A DNA stretch of 64,000 nt from positions 124,001-188,000 of the forward strand of contig NZ_AMRG01000003.1 in assembly GCF_000299895.1 (NCBI RefSeq). The letters run 5' to 3'. The notes under the pieces were generated by a model. The model saw nothing but the letters and a program-made list of their open reading frames with translations. It ran no database searches and was not told the origin of the DNA. This stretch comes from Idiomarina xiamenensis 10-D-4. Lineage in GTDB: Bacteria; Pseudomonadota; Gammaproteobacteria; Enterobacterales; Alteromonadaceae. Positions 56,768 to 64,000 of the stretch are shown piece by piece. How positions within the stretch are numbered: position 1 is the stretch's first letter; each line of letters starts with the position of its first letter. The position numbers were made by a program, and so were the translations under genes.

Positions 56768-57817
56768 ATGCAGCTAAAGCCGATTTTCAACTTTCTCGCC
56801 CAATCTATCCTGTTAGGATTGTTGGCAGCCGCGGTGGTTCTATGGCTAGTACCAGGCATCGACCTATTCGATAGCAAACCCGCATTGAGCGAACAAACCC
56901 CAGCAACTTACGCGCAGGCCGTTAATCGTGCTGCACCGGCGGTGGTCAATATATACAGCGCCGGAGAAATCCGCGGTTCGTTTTATAACCCCAGCCCGTC
57001 GACCATTTGGCGCTTGGGCTCTGGCGTGATCATGGATCAGCGGGGGTACATTTTAACCGCTTACCATGTGGTTGCCGACGTTGACCAAATTGAGGTGGCG
57101 TTGCAAGATGGCCGAGCCTACGCGGCGCAACTGATTGGCAGTGACCGTTATACCGACATTGCCGTGTTACGTATTCAGGCGGAAAACTTACCCACCATTA
57201 CCGTTAATCCAGAGCGCAACCCGCGCGTTGGCGACGTGGTGTTGGCTATCGGCAATCCTTATAACTTAGGGCAAACCGTGACTCAGGGTATCATCAGTGC
57301 TACTGGTGGCCGCATGGGTATCAGCAATTCTTATTCCGATTTGATTCAGATGGACGCATCCATCAACGAAGGCGCCTCTGGCGGCGCATTGGTCAATAGT
57401 TTAGGTGAACTGATTGGCATCAATAATGCCAGCTATCAATCCTTAACCGGCGAAGGGGGAGAGGGTATTTACTTCGCTGTGCCCTACCCAATTGCCGCCA
57501 AGGTGATGAAAAAAATCATCTCGGATGGTGCAGTGGTACGCGGTTACATGGGGATTAAAGTCGATCCGAGCTATGATACTAAGCGCTCCATCGACGGTGT
57601 CATCGTTAACGGTATTGACGCGGGTGGGCCGGCCGATAAAGCTGGCTTACGCGTCGGCGATTACATTGTGGAAATGGCCGGTCAGGCCATTACTACCGGT
57701 GCCGACGGCCTCGATTTAGTGGCCGAAGCCGCCCCTGGCACCCGTATGCCGGTGGTGTTTTACCGTAACAACCAACGCAAAACCACCACCGTCGTTATCG
57801 GCGAGCTACCGCAGTAA
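56768..57817 (+). CDS. degS: DegS-type site-1 protease of the envelope stress response
   Basis: Inner-membrane HtrA protease that cuts the anti-sigma factor RseA when outer-membrane proteins misfold. It has 349 residues (E. coli 355) with one N-terminal membrane anchor (SILLGLLAAAVVLWLVPGI) and a single PDZ domain, which distinguishes it from DegQ. Triad: His in ILTAYHVVAD, Asp in YTDIAVLRI, Ser in EGASGGALVN. The usual GNSGG reads GASGG here, so the residue before the catalytic Ser is Ala rather than Asn. No rse genes are in the window. Confidence 0.92.
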   Translation: MQLKPIFNFLAQSILLGLLAAAVVLWLVPGIDLFDSKPALSEQTPATYAQAVNRAAPAVVNIYSAGEIRGSFYNPSPSTIWRLGSGVIMDQRGYILTAYHVVADVDQIEVALQDGRAYAAQLIGSDRYTDIAVLRIQAENLPTITVNPERNPRVGDVVLAIGNPYNLGQTVTQGIISATGGRMGISNSYSDLIQMDASINEGASGGALVNSLGELIGINNASYQSLTGEGGEGIYFAVPYPIAAKVMKKIISDGAVVRGYMGIKVDPSYDTKRSIDGVIVNGIDAGGPADKAGLRVGDYIVEMAGQAITTGADGLDLVAEAAPGTRMPVVFYRNNQRKTTTVVIGELPQ

Positions 57818-57843
57818 CTCGCCCACCATAACAACCCTAGCCT

Positions 57844-59372
<1,529 letters not shown>

Positions 59373-59400
59373 AATTCCCTAACTGTCGATCGCAAAAGCG

Positions 59401-59694
59401 TTAGCTTAACGAAAGCAAGTCGTTAACGCCACTGAGCGCAACAATTTCACGCAATTGCTGATTAGCTTGTTGCAGGGTCAGACGACGTTGTTCGGGCTTT
59501 AGTTCCGCCATAACTTCAATTAAAAAAGCAACGCCAGCGCTATCGACTTTGCTGACCTGCGCCAAGTCGACAACGACGTCACCACGTTGCGGTAACCACT
59601 GTCGCCGCTGCTGCCAAGCCGAAGCGACAGTTTGCCGTGTCAGTTCGCCATCAAACGACACTTGCTGCTGTTGTTGTTGCCAAGCCAGCGTCAT
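59401..59694 (-). CDS. mlaB: MlaB, STAS-domain subunit of the Mla phospholipid transporter
   Basis: Cytoplasmic STAS protein that stabilises the MlaF ATPase. It has 97 residues. VVDLAQVSKVDSAGVAFLIE carries the STAS Ser motif (DSAG), and REIVALSGVNDLLSLS ends the domain. It is separated from mlaC by two bases. Confidence 0.92.
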   Translation of the reverse strand: MTLAWQQQQQQVSFDGELTRQTVASAWQQRRQWLPQRGDVVVDLAQVSKVDSAGVAFLIEVMAELKPEQRRLTLQQANQQLREIVALSGVNDLLSLS

Positions 59695-59696
59695 CG

Positions 59697-60359
59697 TTAA
59701 AAGTCCACTTCGTCGTCTTTTTTGATCGGCTGATAAGCCTTATCTTTCAGCATCTCAATGGTGCCATCAATACCATTTTGACGAATGACCGCAGCAATTT
59801 CGGCTTGTTTACTATTGAGTAAACTCACGCCTTCCACCACTAAGTCATAGGCTTTCCAAATCTTATCGTTATTGTCTAAACGCATTTTGAAATCTAAACG
59901 GATATCATCGGGACGCCCAGGCTCTTGAATACGCGCCCGTACCACTGCCACACGATCGTCTGGACTCAGCTTGTTGGCAGGCTCAAATACCACTTTATGT
60001 TTGCTTTCATCATACTGTGTAAAAGCACGCGCATAGGTAGCCACTAAGTAATCACGGAAAACTTTATAGAAATCGCGAAACTGGTCTTTTGAAACATCTT
60101 TTAGATTACGGCCAAGTACTTTTTTAGTGGCAAACAGCGCATCCACATAAGGCATCAACTCATCTTCAACAATCTCACGTAAATAATTTGGGTCGTTGTC
60201 GATTTTCGCGCGCTCGTTGGCCATGCGCTCAAAAGTTTTATTGGCAACCAATTCGACCAACTCATAAGGGTTGTCGTTTTTGATCACGTCAGCCGTAGCC
60301 GACAGCGAAACCGACGCCGACATCAGTACGGCGATACAAGCCAATAATAAGCGTTTCAT
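59697..60359 (-). CDS. mlaC: MlaC, periplasmic phospholipid-binding shuttle
   Basis: Periplasmic carrier moving phospholipid between the MlaA-porin complex and MlaFEDB. It has 220 residues (E. coli 211). Cleavable signal peptide (MKRLLLACIAVLMSASVSLSAT). NPYELVELVANKTFERM, LREIVEDELMPYVD and IWKAYDLVVEGVSLL are family blocks. It follows mlaD by 11 bases. Confidence 0.95.
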   Translation of the reverse strand: MKRLLLACIAVLMSASVSLSATADVIKNDNPYELVELVANKTFERMANERAKIDNDPNYLREIVEDELMPYVDALFATKKVLGRNLKDVSKDQFRDFYKVFRDYLVATYARAFTQYDESKHKVVFEPANKLSPDDRVAVVRARIQEPGRPDDIRLDFKMRLDNNDKIWKAYDLVVEGVSLLNSKQAEIAAVIRQNGIDGTIEMLKDKAYQPIKKDDEVDF

Positions 60360-60370
60360 TCCCTTCTCCT

Positions 60371-60838
60371 TTATTCGTTGCCCTGGCTAAACAAAAACTG
60401 ACCGATCAACTGCTCTAGCACTAACGCTGATTTCGTATCGGTAATGTAATCACCGTCTTTCAGCATGCCGACGCTGTCGTCAATAAAACCAGGCTGTAAT
60501 CCTAAATACTGTTCGCCCAATAGCCCCGACGTTAACACTGAGACCGAACTGGTTTCAGAAAATTCATCAAACTGGCTGCTAATGGTCATCTCCACCAGCG
60601 GTTCGTAATATTCGCCGTCTAAGCTGATGCTCGTGACACGACCGACGACGACACCACCCACTTTGACCGGTGAGCGTACTTTCAAGCTGCCAATGTTGTC
60701 GAACTTGGCATAAATACGATAGGTTTCACCACTGGTGGTGGCGCTATTGCTGGCTGCTTTGAATGCTAAAAAGGCCAGCGCCAAGGCGGCGATAATGACA
60801 AAAATACCGACTGTTAATTGGGTTTTTCTTGATTCCAT
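60371..60838 (-). CDS. mlaD: MlaD, MCE-domain subunit of the Mla transporter
   Basis: Bitopic inner-membrane protein whose hexameric MCE ring passes lipid. It has 155 residues, shorter than E. coli (183) at the C-terminus. Membrane helix TVGIFVIIAALALAFLAF (about 10-27). The MCE domain contains IYAKFDNIGSLKVRSPVKVGG and LTSGLLGEQYLGLQPG. It lies two bases after mlaE. Confidence 0.95.
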   Translation of the reverse strand: MESRKTQLTVGIFVIIAALALAFLAFKAASNSATTSGETYRIYAKFDNIGSLKVRSPVKVGGVVVGRVTSISLDGEYYEPLVEMTISSQFDEFSETSSVSVLTSGLLGEQYLGLQPGFIDDSVGMLKDGDYITDTKSALVLEQLIGQFLFSQGNE

Positions 60839-60840
60839 GG

Positions 60841-61620
60841 TTAACCACCAAACATCAGAGCTGTAAGAACAAAGTCGAGACCTAATACGGCAAGCGACGC
60901 AGTAACGACGGTTGAAGTTGTCGCGCTACTAATACCTGCCGACGTGGGTGTTGAGTTATAGCCTTTATAAAGCGCAATCCAAGTCACCACAAAAGCAAAC
61001 ACCACACTTTTTATGATGCCGTTGAGTAAGTCGTCATACCAATCCACACTCGACTGCATCACCGACCAGAATGCACCGTCGTCGACGCCTAGCCACTGCA
61101 CGCCAACCATATAACCACCGTAAATACCCACCGCCGAGAAAATCAGCGCGAGCATCGGCATACTAATTAAACCGGCCCAAAAGCGCGGCGCAATGACTCG
61201 CCGTAGTGGGTCGACCGCCATCATTTCTAAGCTCGATAGCTGCTCGGTCGCTTTCATCAAACCAATTTCTGCGGTCAGCGCAGAACCCGCGCGACCGGCA
61301 AATAACAATGCCGTCACCACCGGTCCAAGTTCGCGTAACAATGACAGCGCGACCATTGGCCCTAAACTCTGTTCAGCGCCATAGTCGACCAAAATGGTAT
61401 AGCCTTGCAGCGCTAAGACCATGCCAATAAACAGACCACTGACGATAATAATCAGTAAAGACTTAACCCCAACGACATGCATTTGCTGTAACAACAGCGG
61501 GGCCGACTTCTTTGGCGTCGGCTTGCCGATGATGGCATTGAGCAGCACCAGTAACGCTTTGCCCATACCGGCCAAGCTATCTAGCGTTTGCCGACCCACA
61601 CTTGCAATCGCATCTAACAT
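60841..61620 (-). CDS. mlaE: MlaE, permease of the Mla transporter
   Basis: Membrane permease of the phospholipid ABC transporter. It has 259 residues (E. coli 260). [36 protein letters not shown] is the signature loop contacting MlaF, and five to six hydrophobic segments are seen. Its start shares one base with the mlaF stop (TAATG). Confidence 0.96.
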   Translation of the reverse strand: MLDAIASVGRQTLDSLAGMGKALLVLLNAIIGKPTPKKSAPLLLQQMHVVGVKSLLIIIVSGLFIGMVLALQGYTILVDYGAEQSLGPMVALSLLRELGPVVTALLFAGRAGSALTAEIGLMKATEQLSSLEMMAVDPLRRVIAPRFWAGLISMPMLALIFSAVGIYGGYMVGVQWLGVDDGAFWSVMQSSVDWYDDLLNGIIKSVVFAFVVTWIALYKGYNSTPTSAGISSATTSTVVTASLAVLGLDFVLTALMFGG

Positions 61621-62441
61621 TATTTGCTGCTCCCTGTCACTGCGGCTCCACGCGCTAACAGATCTTGCGCATAATCGTCGGCAGGATAATGAAAAGCAAC
61701 CGGACCATCGGCTTCGCCGCCCATAAACTGTTTAACTAAGGCGTTATCGACTTGCGCCAATTCAGCCGGGGTTCCTTTGGCGACAACCTGCTGGTCGGCA
61801 ATGATATAAGCATAATCGGCGATGCTCATGACTTCGTCGACGTCATGAGTAACGATAATGCTGGTTAAACCCAGTGAATCGTTGAGATCTTTAATCAGTT
61901 TAACCAACACGCCCATTGAAATCGGGTCTTGCCCAGCAAAGGGTTCGTCATACATGATCAATTCAGGGTCTAAAGCAATGGCGCGCGCTAACGCTGCACG
62001 ACGTGCCATGCCACCCGATAGCTCGGCCGGCATCAAGTCACGGGCACCACGTAAGCCCACCGCTTGCAGCTTCATTAAGACAATACTGCGGATCATCGAC
62101 TCGGGTAAATTGCTATGCTCGCGCAACGGAAAGGCGACGTTCTCGTAAACCGACATGTCGGTGAACAGCGCACCGCTTTGGAACAGCATGCTCATACGCT
62201 GGCGTACCTGATAAAGTGCCGACCGCGATAAGGTGGGGATGTTATGACCGGCAAACTCGATCTGCCCTTGCTGCGGACGCAGCTGCCCACCAATCAAGCG
62301 TAATAAGGTGGTTTTGCCGATGCCACTAGGCCCCATCACGGCGACAATTTTGCCGCGCGGCACCTGTAACGATAATTGTCGATAAATTTGACGCTGACCG
62401 TGCGCAAAATCGACCTGCTTAATATCAACTAAAGCTTCCAC
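61620..62441 (-). CDS. mlaF: MlaF, ATPase of the Mla transporter
   Basis: ABC ATPase that powers phospholipid transport at the inner membrane. It has 273 residues. Walker [14 protein letters not shown] (about 37), signature [14 protein letters not shown] (the divergent MlaF form), Walker [14 protein letters not shown] and the switch HDVDE are all intact. First gene of mlaFEDCB-ibaG-murA. Confidence 0.97.
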   Translation of the reverse strand: MEALVDIKQVDFAHGQRQIYRQLSLQVPRGKIVAVMGPSGIGKTTLLRLIGGQLRPQQGQIEFAGHNIPTLSRSALYQVRQRMSMLFQSGALFTDMSVYENVAFPLREHSNLPESMIRSIVLMKLQAVGLRGARDLMPAELSGGMARRAALARAIALDPELIMYDEPFAGQDPISMGVLVKLIKDLNDSLGLTSIIVTHDVDEVMSIADYAYIIADQQVVAKGTPAELAQVDNALVKQFMGGEADGPVAFHYPADDYAQDLLARGAAVTGSSK

Positions 62442-62508
62442 GCTTTAATCCCACTCGTTAGTTTGTTTCAGTTTACCCGACAGCTCAGTACTTTGCTTAG
62501 CACTGACG

Positions 62509-62537
62509 CTGTAAAATTTGTGTCAAAACGTTGTCAA
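62509..62537 (-). promoter_or_regulatory. Promoter of mlaFEDCB-ibaG-murA
   Basis: Minus strand TTGACA (62537-62532), 17-base spacer, TTACAG (62514-62509). The element TTTTGACA occurs twice, 11 bases apart, on the minus strand. It lies about 70 bases before the mlaF start. Confidence 0.55.
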
Positions 62538-62558
62538 AATAATCCATAACCGTCGTTA

Positions 62559-63152
62559 TCAGGCACCTGGCTGCCATTCATCAACAAGCTTCAGCAGCGC
62601 ATCAGCAAAGGCTTCTCGCTGTTCACAAGAGGCGTCACATAAGCCTAACATTTCGAACATTCGCACACCCTTAGCGGCAAAAAACAACAATAACGCTTTA
62701 TCTTTACCGATATCACTTTGTGCTAATCGCTCGAACACTTGATTCAAATCTTGCTGCAACGGTTGCAATAGCTCTGGACTGTTGGCTGCCACCGCCAACA
62801 TCGCGCTATTCAGCGTCGGCGACTCTTCTTGGCAATTTAAAGCGGCCAGCAACACGCCGCGTAAATAGCTATCACGCTGTCCCTGCTGCTGCGCTTGTAG
62901 CTGCTTTCTCAGCTGCTGATTGCGTTCAACCTGACGCGTTAACATGGCCGCCAACAACATATCTTTGCTGGCAAAATGATAGAGCAATCCGCCCTTACTG
63001 ATACCCGTTGCTTGGCACAAGGCATCAAAAGTCAGGTGTGCCGCGCCTTGCTCGCCCACCAATTGTTCGGCAGCGTCGAGAATGACGTCGCGATTACTTG
63101 GTCGTCCAGCGCACTTCTTGGCTTCGTTTGTCTGACGCTTTGCTGTTTGCAC
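62559..63152 (-). CDS. TetR/AcrR-family repressor upstream of the mla operon
   Basis: A 197-residue TetR-type regulator. The DNA-binding domain is clear at about 18-65 (RDVILDAAEQLVGEQG, then ISKGGLLYHFASKDMLLAAML). The C-terminal effector half is helical and Gln-rich with no recognisable ligand signature. It precedes mlaF on the same strand by 117 bases and diverges from kdsD by 227 bases. E. coli has yrbG between these loci instead. Ligand and targets are unknown; mla or itself are the nearest candidates. Confidence 0.88.
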   Translation of the reverse strand: MQTAKRQTNEAKKCAGRPSNRDVILDAAEQLVGEQGAAHLTFDALCQATGISKGGLLYHFASKDMLLAAMLTRQVERNQQLRKQLQAQQQGQRDSYLRGVLLAALNCQEESPTLNSAMLAVAANSPELLQPLQQDLNQVFERLAQSDIGKDKALLLFFAAKGVRMFEMLGLCDASCEQREAFADALLKLVDEWQPGA

Positions 63153-63379
63153 TATCTACTCGCTCTACTACCACTTTACTGCGCGTTATGGTCGACATTG
63201 AGCCGTTCAGGCATTGCTTTAGTCGATTGCCATGACTGGCTTTATTAACCGTCCAGTTGGTATAGTAATTCAAAATGTCATCAGATCTCAAGCGAAATCG
63301 CCTAATCGGCACTGTATTTGGCGAGCTGATGACGTATCATTAGCGGCTATAAATAACTCAGATCGAGAAAGGTAATGGC

Positions 63380-64000
63380 ATGATGCGGCAAACGACTCAG
63401 GACTTTATTCCACTCGGACGCCAAGTGCTGGATATTGAAAAAGCAGCGATTGAAGGCTTATATCAGTTTTTAGACAGCAGTTTTAATCGAGCTTGCCAAT
63501 TAATTTTTGATTGCAGTGGTCGAGTTATTGTTATTGGTATGGGGAAGTCTGGTCACATTGGCGGCAAAATTGCTGCCACTTTAGCGTCGACCGGCACACC
63601 GGCATTCTTCGTGCATCCGGGCGAGGCCAGTCATGGCGATTTAGGCATGATCACCGCCAACGATGTCGTACTTGCCATTTCGAACAGTGGCGAAACCGCT
63701 GAAGTACTCAATATTTTACCCGTGATCAAGCGCTTAGGTGTGGGTTTAGTCGGTATGACCGGTAATCCGCAATCAACCCTCGCCCAGCACGCTGATGTAC
63801 ACGTCAACATTGCCGTTGAGCAAGAGGCTTGTCCGTTAGGCTTAGCCCCCACCGCATCAACGACCGCAACCTTAGTCATGGGCGATGCCATCGCGGTGGC
63901 CTTACTTAACGCTCGAGGCTTTACTGCCGACGACTTTGCCCTATCTCATCCAGGTGGCAGTCTGGGTAAGCGTTTATTACTCAGGTTACAAGATATCATG
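63380..64000 (+). CDS. kdsD: Arabinose-5-phosphate isomerase (KDO synthesis), 3' part cut by window
   Basis: Isomerises ribulose-5-phosphate to arabinose-5-phosphate for KDO and LPS. I translated it by hand from the ATG at 63380 (AAAGG about seven bases upstream; a second ATG follows directly). The 207 visible residues hold the SIS domain: VIVIGMGKSGHIGGKIAATLASTGTP, HPGEASHGDLGMI, SNSGETAEVL and CPLGLAPTASTT, and LSHPGGSLGKRL leading to the CBS pair, which lies beyond the window. Confidence 0.96.
   Translation, partial: MMRQTTQDFIPLGRQVLDIEKAAIEGLYQFLDSSFNRACQLIFDCSGRVIVIGMGKSGHIGGKIAATLASTGTPAFFVHPGEASHGDLGMITANDVVLAISNSGETAEVLNILPVIKRLGVGLVGMTGNPQSTLAQHADVHVNIAVEQEACPLGLAPTASTTATLVMGDAIAVALLNARGFTADDFALSHPGGSLGKRLLLRLQDIM

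Noticed and set aside
63094-63312. 72-residue minus-strand open frame upstream of the TetR gene
   Set aside because: Overlaps the TetR N-terminus in another frame and shows no recognisable domain.

Overview
The window is ordinary chromosomal backbone of a gammaproteobacterium. There are no phage, IS, tRNA or CRISPR signals, genes are packed tightly, and base composition looks balanced (not computed). It has pdhR-aceEF beside ampDE, type IV pilus genes beside coaE/zapD/yacG, a complete mraZ-to-lpxC division and cell-wall (dcw) cluster, a proteobacterial bc1 complex, sspAB, and an mla-murA block beside kdsD. I infer a free-living, respiring, piliated Alteromonadales/Oceanospirillales-like organism; genus cannot be named from this. 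Markers that lie far apart in E. coli (about minute 2 and about minute 70) are contiguous here, as I recall them being in Pseudomonas.

Layout. 1-6.5 kb (minus): ampD, ampE, pdhR, aceE, aceF (cut by the window edge). 6.6-13.6 kb (plus): an anchored retropepsin-like protease, nadC, pilin, pilB, pilC, pilD, coaE, zapD, yacG. 13.6-17.8 kb (minus): M23 peptidase, secA, mutT. dciA (plus) diverges from the M23 gene. 18.3-36.1 kb (minus): mraZ-rsmH-ftsL-ftsI-murE-murF-mraY-murD-ftsW-murG-murC-ddlB-ftsQ-ftsA-ftsZ-lpxC, with many ATGA or TAATG overlaps. 36.3-43.5 kb is the only clearly accessory part: a CHASE-GGDEF-EAL sensor, a dabB-dabA inorganic-carbon accumulation operon (minus) and a divergent LysR regulator. 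43.6-48.3 kb: rnpB and rsmI (minus), lpoA-yraN-diaA-dolP (plus). 48.3-54.6 kb (minus): zapE, rplM-rpsI, petABC, sspA-sspB. 54.7-57.8 kb (plus): zapG, degQ, degS. 57.8-62.4 kb (minus): mlaFEDCB-ibaG-murA. Then a TetR repressor (minus) and the start of kdsD (plus, cut by the window end).

The genes cover linked tasks: peptidoglycan precursor synthesis and polymerisation, divisome assembly, envelope quality control (DegQ, DegS, LpoA, DolP, Mla), protein export and respiration. Control sites readable from sequence include a PdhR operator just downstream of the pdhR promoter, a three-repeat MraZ box below the mra promoter, a dyad shared by the dab operon and its LysR gene, and a structured petABC leader.

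Two conserved genes, murE and degQ, are interrupted by -1-type frameshifts near their 3' ends while the rest of the reading frame is intact. Single-genome or assembly indels are the simplest explanation. I found no convincing undescribed system. The best leads are the dab island with its operator, a second MraZ-like repeat pair facing the c-di-GMP gene, and the petABC leader dyads. No gap without a gene exceeds 300 bases. The largest (36072-36331, 52152-52431, 63153-63379) hold promoters or terminators as listed; in 63153-63379 I see only a weak possible -10 (TATAAA) before kdsD.
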